A stretch of 64,000 nt of DNA from an uncultured Oscillospiraceae bacterium (lineage in GTDB: Bacteria; Bacillota; Clostridia; Oscillospirales; Ruminococcaceae). Where the stretch lies: the NCBI GenBank assembly GCA_934466455.1, contig CAKSLF010000004.1, positions 1 through 64,000 of the forward strand, in the 5' to 3' direction. Under the pieces are notes generated by a model. That model did not search any database. It was not told the DNA's origin and worked only from the letters and a program-made list of their open reading frames with translations. The translations under genes were made by a program, and so were the position numbers. Shown here in pieces: positions 8,563 to 17,429 of the stretch; within the stretch, counting starts at the first letter, position 1; each line of letters opens with the position of its first letter.

Positions 8563-8702
8563 CAAAAAATGCTTCCGCAGCTTTTCTTAATTATTCTTTT
8601 CTTCCTATATTTATTTCTTTTTTTAATTCTTTTTCTTTTTCTATAATTATATTTAGGTATCGGCGGCATTTTTTGCTATGTTTTTGCTATTTTTTCGCTT
8701 TG

Positions 8703-9014
8703 TTATGCGTCTTCTTTGTGCCACCTTGTTTCTGCGCCCTTTTTTCCCGCCGCACGCCTTTGCGCAACGATTTTTCTGTAATGCTCGTCATCGTGGTCGT
8801 CCTCACGCTTTATAAAATTGAACATACCAACCATTGCCGGGTCGTCAAATTCCGGCTCCTTTCCGTATTGGGCGTAATCCACTATTGCCCTTATGATAGA
8901 GGCGTATTTTTCGTTGTCAAAATGCTCAAAGCACCTTACGGTGGAGAAAAAAAGAAAAACTCCCTTGCGCTCGATTTTTTCCGGGCTTTCGTTTTGTTTG
9001 GCTTCCTGTAACAT
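8703..9014 (-). CDS. DUF6291-like protein
   Basis: 103 residues from an ATG at 9014, 8 nt after AAAGGAG (an overlapping TTG at 9017 is less well spaced). It resembles DUF6291: GVFLFFSTVRCFEHF, then YASIIRAIVDYAQYGKEP near 42, MFNFIKRE near 68, and the basic end IVAQRRAAGKKGAETRW. Such proteins are mostly seen in phage and plasmid replication or accessory regions; their function is not known. The neighbouring iteron-like array and lack of housekeeping partners suggest a leftover of a mobile replicon. Confidence 0.65.
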   Translation of the reverse strand: MLQEAKQNESPEKIERKGVFLFFSTVRCFEHFDNEKYASIIRAIVDYAQYGKEPEFDDPAMVGMFNFIKREDDHDDEHYRKIVAQRRAAGKKGAETRWHKEDA

Positions 9015-9274
9015 CAAAATTGCTCCTTTCGCATAAAAAAATCGGATATTTCCGTTTGAAAAAAGCGTAGCATATTTGCCGATGAATTTCTGATTTATTT
9101 TTATATTTTAAGAAAATTTTCTGTGAAAATAATTCCCGATTTTCGTTTTGCATATTGAAAACAAAAATATTGCATTTTTATCTCCCGCAAATAAAGAATA
9201 TTTTGCCGAGAATATAAAAAAGCCCTGCTGCAAATAAATAAAAGCAAACAAATAAGAAAGGAAAAACAAATAAA

Positions 9275-9436
9275 ATGAAAGAATATTATATTGAGGTAGA
9301 GGACGCCGTAGGCTCTTTTTATGAGCAAGTCGGAAAAAGAGCGCATATGCCGGCGGAAAAGATAATGGCTTCCGCGCTTTTCCGCCTTGCGGGGGAAATA
9401 TCCGCAGAAGCAATTTCTGCAAGAAACGAAAAATAA
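9275..9436 (+). CDS. Small protein, 53 residues, unknown
   Basis: ATG at 9275 is preceded by AAGGAAAAACAAATAAA, which contains a ribosome-site core. It encodes an acidic N-terminus (MKEYYIEVEDAVGSFYEQVG), KRAHMPAEKIMASALFRLAG, and a helical tail to a TAA at 9434. Codon use resembles real genes here (GCG, GAA, CTT). It is divergent from the DUF6291 gene and about 100 bp ahead of tsaD. No family recognised. Confidence 0.45.
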   Translation: MKEYYIEVEDAVGSFYEQVGKRAHMPAEKIMASALFRLAGEISAEAISARNEK

Positions 9437-9535
9437 AATTGCAAAAATCTTTGAAAATACTGTTGCAGAAAGCTCTCCGCTGCGCTATAATATAAATGCA
9501 TTTAATTTTGCGTTATGTAAGGGCGGGGAATTTTT

Positions 9536-10549
9536 TTGAAGATACTTTCCATCGAATCCTCCTGCGACGAAACCGCCTCTGCGGTAATCGAGGACGGAAG
9601 AAAAATCATCTCATCTGTAATCAACACCCAAGTGGCGGAGCATGGGCTTTACGGCGGAGTTGTGCCGGAGATCGCCTCCCGCCGCCATACGGAAAATATA
9701 GTCGGCGTTGTGGAGCAAACTCTCTCCGACGCCGGAATGACCCTCGACGGCGTTGACGCAATCGCCGTAACCGCTGCGCCGGGGCTTATCGGTGCGCTGC
9801 TTGTGGGCGTAAATTTTGCAAAGGGGCTTTCCCTTGCAACGGGAAAACCGCTTATCCCCGTTCATCACCTAAGAGGGCACATTGCGGCGAACTATCTTGC
9901 CCATCCGGAGCTGGAGCCGCCGTTCCTCTGCCTTGTTGTTTCCGGCGGGCACAGCCACATTGTTGAGGTTTCCGACTATACAAAATTCAAAATCCTCGGC
10001 AAAACAAGGGACGACGCCGCCGGCGAAGCCTTCGACAAAGCTGCAAGAGCCATGGGGCTGCCCTATCCCGGCGGAGTTTCTCTTGATAAAATGGCTCAAA
10101 GCGGAAACCCAAAGGCTTTTGCTCTTCCAAAGCCGAGGGTGGAGGGCTCGCCCCTTGATATGAGCTTTTCCGGGCTTAAAACCGCCGTTGTAAACATTCT
10201 TCATAATGCAAAGCAGCGGGGCGAGGAGATAAATATTCCCGACCTCTGCGCCTCCTATCAGAATGTTATCTGCCATGCCCTTGTTGACAGGCTTATGCTT
10301 GCGGCAGAAGAGGGCGGCTATAAGACAATAGCCGCCGCCGGGGGTGTTTCGGCAAATTCCGGGCTGCGTGCGCTGCTTGAGCGGGAGTGCAAACGCCGCC
10401 GCCTGCGGCTTTTTGTTCCTCCGCTGGAGCTTTGCGGCGATAACGGAGCAATGATAGGCTCCCAGGCATATTATGAGGCAATGGCGGGTCATTTTGCGGA
10501 TCTTTCCCTTAACGCAATGCCTACGATGCCAATCGACGAGGAGTTTTGA
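9536..10549 (+). CDS. tsaD: tRNA N6-adenosine threonylcarbamoyltransferase TsaD
   Basis: 337 residues, beginning at TTG (9536) behind a GGGCGGGG stretch; the next residues KILSIESSCDETA are the canonical TsaD start. The enzyme transfers threonylcarbamoyl to A37 of ANN-decoding tRNAs with TsaB and TsaE, which are not in this window. Metal-binding His111 and His115 lie in VHHLRGHIAANY; SGGHSHI (about 141), DDAAGEAFDKAARAMGL and AAGGVSANSGLR follow in order. The stop codon lies inside an inverted repeat made of TTTTGAGCACG and CGTGCTCAAAA (10545-10570). Confidence 0.97.
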   Translation: MKILSIESSCDETASAVIEDGRKIISSVINTQVAEHGLYGGVVPEIASRRHTENIVGVVEQTLSDAGMTLDGVDAIAVTAAPGLIGALLVGVNFAKGLSLATGKPLIPVHHLRGHIAANYLAHPELEPPFLCLVVSGGHSHIVEVSDYTKFKILGKTRDDAAGEAFDKAARAMGLPYPGGVSLDKMAQSGNPKAFALPKPRVEGSPLDMSFSGLKTAVVNILHNAKQRGEEINIPDLCASYQNVICHALVDRLMLAAEEGGYKTIAAAGGVSANSGLRALLERECKRRRLRLFVPPLELCGDNGAMIGSQAYYEAMAGHFADLSLNAMPTMPIDEEF

Positions 10550-10662
10550 GCACGCCGTGCTCAAAACCTTCCAAGCCGTGCTCAAAAAATGCAAAACTCG
10601 GGGTGCGCCGTGCCGAAAGCCGCCGAAAAGCGCACCCTTTATATGTTTGAAAGGAGATACAT

Positions 10663-12429
10663 ATGACAGAAAACAAAGCCTTGCTTTCATGGATAAACGA
10701 AATGGCGGAGCTTACAACGCCGGATAAAATCGTTTGGGTAACGGAGGGCGAAAAGCAGATAGAAGCCCTTAAAGAGGAAGCCGTCGCAACCGGGCTTATG
10801 GAACGACTTAATGAAGAAAAGCTTCCCGGGTGCCTTCTCCACCGCACAAAACCTAACGATGTCGCAAGGGTTGAAAACCGCACCTTTATCTGCACCACAA
10901 AAAAAGAGATGGCAGGCCCCACAAATAACTGGGTCGAAAAGGACGAAATGTACGCCCGCCTCCGCCCCCTTGCAAAAGGCGGTATGAAGGGGCGCACCAT
11001 GTATGTTGTGCCGTATATCATGGGTCAGGTCGGCTCGCCCTTCGCAAAGGTCGGCGTGGAGCTTACCGACAGTATTTATGTTGTGCTCAATATGGATATT
11101 ATGACCCGCATGGGTCAGGTTGCCCTCGACCAGCTCGGAAATTCCGAGGACTTCGTAAAAGGGCTTCATTGCTCCCTTGATGTTGATGAGGAAAACCGCT
11201 ATATCGTCCAGTTCCCGGAGGACAACACGATTTGGTCGCTTAATTCCAATTACGGCGGAAATGTTCTTCAGGGCAAAAAATGCTTTGCGCTGCGTATCGC
11301 CTCCTGGCAGGGTATGCACGAGGGCTGGATGGCGGAGCATATGCTTATCCTCGGAATCGAAAATCCAAAGGGCGAGATTAAGTACATAACTGCGGCGTTT
11401 CCCTCCGCTTGCGGAAAAACAAACCTTGCAATGCTTATTCCGCCGGAATTTTACCGCAAACAGGGCTATAAGGTCTGGTGCGTCGGCGACGACATCGCCT
11501 GGCTGCGCATAGGTAAGGACGGAAGGCTTTGGGCGGTAAACCCGGAAAACGGCTTTTTCGGCGTTGCGCCCGGCACAAACGAAAAATCGAACCCAAACGC
11601 CCTTGCCGCAACAAGAAAAAACACGATTTTTACAAATGTTGCGCATAATCTTGATGACAACACCGTTTGGTGGGAGGGTCTTGACAAAAACCCGCCGGAA
11701 AACGCAATCGACTGGAAAGGCAACCCCTGGCACGCCTCCACCGCCACGGAAAAGGCAGCCCACCCGAACAGCCGCTTTACTGCCCCGGCAAAAAACTGCC
11801 CCTGCGTAAGCCCAAAATTTGACGACCCGGAGGGCGTTCCGATTTCCGCAATGATTTTCGGAGGACGCCGTGCAAAAACCGCTCCGCTTGTTTATCAGTC
11901 CCGTGATTGGAAGCACGGCGTTTTCGTCGGCTCCACCATGGCTTCAGAAACAACTGCGGCGGCAGCCGGCGCAGTCGGCGTTGTTCGCCGGGATCCCATG
12001 GCTATGCTCCCTTTCTGCGGCTATCATATGGGCGATTACTTTGCCCATTGGCTTGAAATGGGCGAAAAGCTTGGCGATAAAGCCCCAAAGATTTTTAATG
12101 TAAACTGGTTCCGCACCGACGACGAGGGCAAATTTATCTGGCCGGGCTATGGCGACAATATGCGGGTGCTTATGTGGATTTTGGGTCGCTGCGACGGCAC
12201 AGCCGAAGCGCAGGAAACCGCCATAGGATATGAGCCCCGCCCCTGCGACATCGAGCTTGAGGGGCTTTCCGGCATAACCGAGGAAACGATCGCCGATCTG
12301 CTTTCCATTGACAAGGAGCTTTGGTTGCAGGAAGCGGCGGGTATTGAGGAGTTTTATAAAAAGTTCGGCGATAAGCTGCCGAAGGAGCTTTCCGCAGAGC
12401 TTGAAACCCTCAAAAAGAACCTGAAATAA
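10663..12429 (+). CDS. pckG: Phosphoenolpyruvate carboxykinase (GTP)
   Basis: 588 residues, the GTP-dependent class. Oxaloacetate plus GTP gives phosphoenolpyruvate, CO2 and GDP, usable in either direction in anaerobes. The P-loop-like kinase motif PSACGKTNLAM lies at about 247-257, a metal aspartate in WCVGDDIAW near 274, and FGGRRAKTAPLVYQ near 400. GHP-type sugar-phosphate enzymes or ATP-PEPCK do not fit. The start follows GAAAGGAGATACAT. It is monocistronic with a terminator 60 bp downstream. Confidence 0.96.
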   Translation: MTENKALLSWINEMAELTTPDKIVWVTEGEKQIEALKEEAVATGLMERLNEEKLPGCLLHRTKPNDVARVENRTFICTTKKEMAGPTNNWVEKDEMYARLRPLAKGGMKGRTMYVVPYIMGQVGSPFAKVGVELTDSIYVVLNMDIMTRMGQVALDQLGNSEDFVKGLHCSLDVDEENRYIVQFPEDNTIWSLNSNYGGNVLQGKKCFALRIASWQGMHEGWMAEHMLILGIENPKGEIKYITAAFPSACGKTNLAMLIPPEFYRKQGYKVWCVGDDIAWLRIGKDGRLWAVNPENGFFGVAPGTNEKSNPNALAATRKNTIFTNVAHNLDDNTVWWEGLDKNPPENAIDWKGNPWHASTATEKAAHPNSRFTAPAKNCPCVSPKFDDPEGVPISAMIFGGRRAKTAPLVYQSRDWKHGVFVGSTMASETTAAAAGAVGVVRRDPMAMLPFCGYHMGDYFAHWLEMGEKLGDKAPKIFNVNWFRTDDEGKFIWPGYGDNMRVLMWILGRCDGTAEAQETAIGYEPRPCDIELEGLSGITEETIADLLSIDKELWLQEAAGIEEFYKKFGDKLPKELSAELETLKKNLK

Positions 12430-12485
12430 GCTAAAATCGACAATTTATATTTTCAAATATCATAATCCGCATTATATAATTCGAC

Positions 12486-12515
12486 AAAAGCGGTGCCGCA
12501 AAGGCACCGCTTTTT
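12486..12515 (+). terminator. Terminator of pckG
   Basis: GCGGTGCC (12490-12497) pairs with GGCACCGC (12503-12510), followed by five T. Confidence 0.88.
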
Positions 12516-12599
12516 CGCATACTAAAGCCGTTTTTGCCAGGTGTTATGCTGTGGCTTTTTTCCCTTTACGGCAAAAAGTCTGCCGTACCCGCAACCGGC

Positions 12600-13140
12600 G
12601 ACAGCGTTTGCGCAAGCTTCTCGGCTCCCCTGTGTAAGGGGAGCTGGCAAAACCGCAGGTTTTGACTGAGGGGTTGTATCCCCGACCGGGAAAAGCGTTT
12701 ACACCGATGGCTTTCGGTGCGTTTCTCGGCCCCCCTGTGCAAGGTTCCCGGCGATGGCTTTCGGAGCGTTTCTCGGCTCCCCTGTGTAAGGGGAGCTGGC
12801 AAAACCGCAGGTTTTGACTGAGGGGTTGTATCGGCGACCAGCGAAAGCGTTTACACCGATGGCTTTCGGTGCGTTCTCGGCTCCCCTGTGTAAGGGGAGC
12901 TGGCACGGCGATTAAGAATAAAAACGCCGTGACTGAGGGGTTGTATCCCCGACCAGCGAAAGCGTTTACACCGATGGCTTTCGGAGCGTTTCTCGGCTCC
13001 CCTGTGTAAGGGGAGCCGGCACGGCGATTAAGAATAAAAACGCCGTGACTGAGGGGTTGTATCCCCGACCAGCGAAAGCGTTTACACCGATGGCTTTCGG
13101 TGCGTTTCTCGGCTCCCCTGCGCAAGGGGAGCCGAGAGGC
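12600..13140. repeat. Tandem array of the two-hairpin intergenic repeat (about 4 units)
   Basis: Units of about 110-120 bp start near 12619, 12769, 12877 and 12991, with a truncated unit near 13108. Each has hairpin I (GGCTCCCC, TGTGTA, GGGGAGC), hairpin II, the constant GACTGAGGGGTTGTATC, a spacer GACCAGCGAAAGCGTTTACACC and a linker GATGGCTTTCGG. Hairpin II is AAAACC/GGTTTT in the first two units and ACGGCG/CGCCGT in the next two. Reading frames through it are repeat artefacts. Confidence 0.9.
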
Positions 13141-13239
13141 GCACCCTGCTTTCCGATACAGCCTCCCCGCTTTTGCTGCGGACACAAAAACACGCCCTGC
13201 GCTTTTTGCACAGGGCGTGTTTTATTCTCAAAATATTTA

Positions 13240-14745
13240 TCAGCCTCTATTTTCGATAAGCTTTACGGTAACGGTAAAGGTTCTGTCGTTATTCTTTGTG
13301 GCGGAATAACGATAGAGGGTAACCTCAACCTCGTCGCCGGGGTCGCTTTCCGCAAGGCAAGCCTGCAAATCCTCCATAGAGGTTATATCCGTGTTGCCAA
13401 AGCGGGTTATAATGTCGCCAACGGCTGCCTTTGTTCCGCCGAATGCGCCCTCCGGGTTTATGGTAACTATCTGAACTCCGAGGGGAACATTGTAGTACCT
13501 TGCCTCAACGGAATCAATGCTCTTTCCGGTAATTCCAAGCATCGCTCTTCCGGAAACATAGCCGTGCTCGATTATTTCCTGAACAATCGGAACGGCGGTG
13601 GCGGTCGGAATAGCAAAGCCTATGCCCTCGTAATCGGTGGAAACAAGCTTTGAGCTTGTTATTCCGATGACCTGACCGTATTCGTTAACAAGTGCGCCGC
13701 CGGAATTGCCGGGGTTTATCGCTGCGCTTGTTTGGATAACCGTCATGGCGTAGCTGCTGTCCTGGGTAGTGATAACACGGTTAAGACCGCTTACAATACC
13801 GTCGGTAAAGCTGGATTGAAGTGCAAGCCCGCCGGGATTTCCTATGGCGTATACCGTTTCGCCAACCTCTATCTGCTCGGAATCTCCGAGATCCGCCGCA
13901 TTGAGGTTTTCCTCGTCGATTTTCAGCACCGCAATATCCGTCTGCTCATCGGAGCCGATAAGCCTTGCTTCGTATTCCTCCTCGTTATACAAAACGACCT
14001 TAAGTGCCTCCGCACCCTTTACAACATGGGCGTTTGTAAGGATATATCCGTCGGAGCTGATTATAATGCCGGAGCCTTCGCCGACCGGTTCAAAGGATTG
14101 GGAATACTGGTACTGAACAACGCCTACTACCGAGGGGCTTACCGCCTTGTATACCTCTGTTGCGGAAAGCTTTCCGTCTGCGGAAACAACGCTTTCGCCG
14201 TCGTCGGGCTTGCCCTCAAGGATAAGGGGCGGGGTGTTGGCGTTTTGCTGAGGAGGATTCTCCGGAAGGGAAATTCCGCTTTGGGAATTGTTTTTGTTGC
14301 TCACCTTATCAAAACTCATTCCTGCAAGGCTTATTATTCCGAATGCCGCAAGGGCGATAACGCAGCAGCCGAGAACTCCCGCAATAATTCCGAGAAATAC
14401 CTTAAAGCCTTTTCCGGAGCCGGATTTTTTCTTTTGCGGCTTTGTTTCGGCACTCTCATAGCGGTTAAAATCCCATTGATAGCCGTTGCTGTTGCCATAG
14501 GGGTTTGCACCGTTGTTGCTGTAATAGCCGGTTGCCCTTCCGCCGTACTGGTTGTACTGCGTTCCGCCGTACCGGGCATTGTATCCGCCGCCGTACGGGG
14601 TATTAAACTGTGCGCCCTGTTCGGTTTCGTATTTATTCGTATTTTCGGAATAGCTCCAACCGGAGGGGGCGTTTGTATTTCTTTTGCCCGCTCCTGCGGC
14701 TTCCTCGTTTTGGGCAGTGCCGTTTACTTCGTTTTTCTCGTCCAT
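13240..14745 (-). CDS. HtrA/DegP-type serine protease with PDZ domain
   Basis: 501 residues, S1C family. Order: a cytoplasmic head of about 110 residues rich in Asn, Gly and Tyr, one membrane span at about 114-142, a chymotrypsin-like domain with His240 (TNAHVV), Asp270 (QTDIAVL) and Ser348 (NPGNSGGA), and one PDZ domain at about 400-495. It faces the outside and acts in envelope protein quality control. The head (YGGGYNARYGGTQYNQYGG) is low complexity. A sensor kinase and response regulator lie just upstream on the same strand, which could couple it to envelope stress. Confidence 0.93.
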   Translation of the reverse strand: MDEKNEVNGTAQNEEAAGAGKRNTNAPSGWSYSENTNKYETEQGAQFNTPYGGGYNARYGGTQYNQYGGRATGYYSNNGANPYGNSNGYQWDFNRYESAETKPQKKKSGSGKGFKVFLGIIAGVLGCCVIALAAFGIISLAGMSFDKVSNKNNSQSGISLPENPPQQNANTPPLILEGKPDDGESVVSADGKLSATEVYKAVSPSVVGVVQYQYSQSFEPVGEGSGIIISSDGYILTNAHVVKGAEALKVVLYNEEEYEARLIGSDEQTDIAVLKIDEENLNAADLGDSEQIEVGETVYAIGNPGGLALQSSFTDGIVSGLNRVITTQDSSYAMTVIQTSAAINPGNSGGALVNEYGQVIGITSSKLVSTDYEGIGFAIPTATAVPIVQEIIEHGYVSGRAMLGITGKSIDSVEARYYNVPLGVQIVTINPEGAFGGTKAAVGDIITRFGNTDITSMEDLQACLAESDPGDEVEVTLYRYSATKNNDRTFTVTVKLIENRG

Positions 14746-14856
14746 ATATAATAACCTCTTTTACTGAAAGGCGGTTTTTCCGCCGAAACTTTTTTACTGC
14801 GCTTATTATTTTATCCGCAAATTATTAAATAAAAATAAACACGGATTAAATATTTT

Positions 14857-16356
14857 TTATTCCTCGGATGAATTTTCCGGGCGTTCCCTGCGCTTTGTCA
14901 TCTCTTTAACGGCTTTTTGGTCGCTTGCGGGAACGGAGAAGGTAAACTCGGTATATTCTCCCTCAACGCTTTGCACAATAAGGTCGCCCTTGTGCTGGTT
15001 CACAATGGTTTGGACTATATACAGCCCAAGCCCGACGCCGGTTTTGTCAAGGCTCCTTGATTTATCCGTTTTATAGAATCTGTCGAAAAGCCTCGGCAGC
15101 TCGTGCTGGGCAATTCCTGCGCCGGTGTTCTTTATTGAAACAAACACCTTTCCGTCCTTTTTGGTAAAGGAGAAGGATATGCAGCCGCCCTCGTTAACGA
15201 ATTTAACGGCATTGTCGATAAGATTGTATACAACCTGATGGATAAGGTCGTTATCGGCATACACATATATTTCATCGGATTCAAGCCCCGTTATTTCAAG
15301 GTTTTTTGCCTCTATTTTTTGTTCAAAGGCAAAAACCGTTCTGCAAACAAGGTCGTTTATATCAAAATTTGTCGGAGAAATTTTCATATCCCCGGCTTCG
15401 ATCCTCGCAACGCTAAGCATGGAGCGCACCATTCTCGAAAGGCGTTTTACCTCATCGGAAACGGTTTCAAGATACTGGCGGCGTTTTTCTTCCGGAACCG
15501 TTCCGTCCAAAATTCCGTCGATAAAGCCGCCTATGGTCATCATCGGGGTTTTAAGCTCATGCGAAACATTTGCAATAAAGCTTCGCCTTACGGATTCCAA
15601 ATCCGCAAGAGAATCCGCCATATGGTTAAACGCCATTGCAAGCTGGGCTATTTCGTCCTCTCCCTCTACCGGAACACGAACGGAAAAATCTCCGGAAGAA
15701 AAGCTTTTTGTTGCTGCAGCCATAGTCCGCAGCGGGCTTGTAAGCTTATTTGTGGCAAAATATATCGCCACGGAGGAAAGAACCGTCGCTATAAGCGCAC
15801 AGAAGAAGATTATATCCATAAGGTCCATGATGTAGTACCATACATCGTTTGCCTGGGCGGAAACAAAAAGCACCGCAAGAACATTGTTGTTATGAACAAC
15901 CGGCACGCCGACTGTATAAAAATTGCTCTCGTAAACTCCGCCGAGGTTTCCCGTTTCGGTATATTCACCCTCAAGGGCGGATTGCATTATGCTTTCCGGA
16001 ACGGAATACATTTTATGGTTGCATATTCCCGCCTCGGTGCAAACAAGGGTCTTTCCCTCGGTATCCGTAAGAAAAACAACGGCGTCGCTTGCGTTTGAGA
16101 TGATTCCGTAGCCGAAACGGAGCGTTCCTGAGGGAATCATCTTATAATCGTATTTTTCCATGCTGCTCAAGGTGACCTGCACAGCCTGCTCTGCGGATTT
16201 TTTAAGGGAGGCTTGGTTCGTATTTCTGAAATACGAGGCGGAAAAACCGATTATAAGCCCGCCCATAAGGGCTATCGTCGCAAGGATTATTGCGGAGCAG
16301 ATCGCAAAATATCTGTTAAACAGCGATTTTTTGAATGAGGAACGCAGCTTTGACAT
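14857..16356 (-). CDS. Membrane sensor histidine kinase
   Basis: 499 residues. Membrane spans at about 19-43 and 178-200 enclose an extracytoplasmic sensing domain (44-177). HAMP covers about 200-252; the dimerisation/phosphoacceptor segment FIANVSHELKTPMM has His266; the ATP-binding domain shows N-box NLIDNAVKF (378-386), NTGAGIA (410) and GVGLGLYIV (440). Architecture matches WalK/PhoR-like envelope kinases. It begins 5 bp after the response regulator stop, forming the usual pair. The signal is unknown. Confidence 0.93.
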   Translation of the reverse strand: MSKLRSSFKKSLFNRYFAICSAIILATIALMGGLIIGFSASYFRNTNQASLKKSAEQAVQVTLSSMEKYDYKMIPSGTLRFGYGIISNASDAVVFLTDTEGKTLVCTEAGICNHKMYSVPESIMQSALEGEYTETGNLGGVYESNFYTVGVPVVHNNNVLAVLFVSAQANDVWYYIMDLMDIIFFCALIATVLSSVAIYFATNKLTSPLRTMAAATKSFSSGDFSVRVPVEGEDEIAQLAMAFNHMADSLADLESVRRSFIANVSHELKTPMMTIGGFIDGILDGTVPEEKRRQYLETVSDEVKRLSRMVRSMLSVARIEAGDMKISPTNFDINDLVCRTVFAFEQKIEAKNLEITGLESDEIYVYADNDLIHQVVYNLIDNAVKFVNEGGCISFSFTKKDGKVFVSIKNTGAGIAQHELPRLFDRFYKTDKSRSLDKTGVGLGLYIVQTIVNQHKGDLIVQSVEGEYTEFTFSVPASDQKAVKEMTKRRERPENSSEE

Positions 16357-16361
16357 AGCGG

Positions 16362-17057
16362 TCAGTCGTCTTTCACCTCGAATTTATACCCAACGCCCCA
16401 AACGGTTTTAAGCGACCATTTGTCGGAAACACCCTCAAGCTTTTCTCTGAGGCGTTTTATGTGAACATCAACGGTGCGGCTGTCGCCGTAATACTCAAAA
16501 CCCCACACCTCGTCAAGAAGCTGGTCCCTTGTATAGACCCTGTTTGGGTTGGAGGCAAGGTGGAAGAGAAGCTCAAGCTCCTTTGGCGGCGTATCAACTA
16601 CCTTGCCGTCAACCTTAAGCTCGTATTTTGTCATATTTACGGTAAGCTTATCGTAGCTTACCTCTTTTTTATCCGCCTCTGCGGAGGCTTTTCCCGTGCG
16701 GCGGAGAACAGCCTTTATTCTTGCGACTATCTCCTTAGGTTCAAAAGGCTTTACAACATAGTCGTCTGCGCCAAGCTCCAAGCCGAGGACCTTATCAAAG
16801 GTTTCGCCCTTTGCGGTTATCATAATTATCGGACATTCGGATTTTTTTCTAAGCTCCCTGCAAACCTGCCAACCATCCAGCTTCGGCATCATAACATCGA
16901 GGAGGATAAGGTCGGGAGTTTCCTCGTCGAATTTTTTAAGAGCCTCTTCGCCGTCGCCTGCGATAGCTACGGAATAATCCTCTTTTTCCAGATACATTCT
17001 TAAAAGCTCGCAGATATTTTTGTCATCGTCCGCAATAAGTATTTTTGCCGTTGCCAT
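16362..17057 (-). CDS. OmpR-family response regulator
   Basis: 231 residues. Receiver domain: acidic pair in IADDDKN (8-12), phosphoacceptor Asp in LLLDVMMP near residue 54, Thr in MITAKG near 82, Lys in VVKPF near 103. The winged-helix DNA-binding domain covers about 130-228 with ELELLFHLASNPNRVYTRDQLL and DVHIKRLREKL. It is the first gene of a two-gene operon with the kinase. The start follows TGAGGAGGTCG-like spacing. Confidence 0.95.
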   Translation of the reverse strand: MATAKILIADDDKNICELLRMYLEKEDYSVAIAGDGEEALKKFDEETPDLILLDVMMPKLDGWQVCRELRKKSECPIIMITAKGETFDKVLGLELGADDYVVKPFEPKEIVARIKAVLRRTGKASAEADKKEVSYDKLTVNMTKYELKVDGKVVDTPPKELELLFHLASNPNRVYTRDQLLDEVWGFEYYGDSRTVDVHIKRLREKLEGVSDKWSLKTVWGVGYKFEVKDD

Positions 17058-17338
17058 TTATACGACCTCCTCAAAAAAGGGATTTGGATTAAAATATAAA
17101 ATAATGGGGTATTCCTAATTTATTATATATTATACTACATTTTTTACCGTAAAAGTGAACTCTTCTTTAACAAATTTGAACGAACGCATAAATTTTGTTA
17201 ATAAAATGCTCTTTTTCCCCGTGCTCAAGCCGAAAAAGCGTGTTTTTTCCGTGCCCGTTCCGTTAAAATACCAAGCGGCATGAGCACGGCAAGAAGAAGC
17301 AGGCTTTTTCCCCTTGCTTTTCTTGCCTCTAAAGCCGA

Positions 17339-17369
17339 AAAAAAGCCCGGCAAAAGCCGGACTTTTTTT
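17339..17369 (-). terminator. Terminator downstream of the ychF/ECF operon
   Basis: CCGGC (on the minus strand, with flanking pairs) around a TTTT loop, followed by seven T on the minus strand. The bases between here and 17430 hold only two GTGCTCAA words and no gene. Confidence 0.7.
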
Positions 17370-17429
17370 CATACGAAAGCAAAAGCCAAAGCACCGGAAA
17401 AATGCACCGTGCTCAAGCCGTGCTCAAAA

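Noticed and set aside
12600..13140. Possible CRISPR array
   Set aside because: Repeat units of 110-120 bp are nearly identical along their length, with no short repeat/unique spacer alternation and no cas genes.
12544..13211. Arg/Pro-rich open frames on both strands
   Set aside because: They run through tandem copies of the intergenic repeat; translations are periodic (for example PLTQGSRE) and not protein-like.
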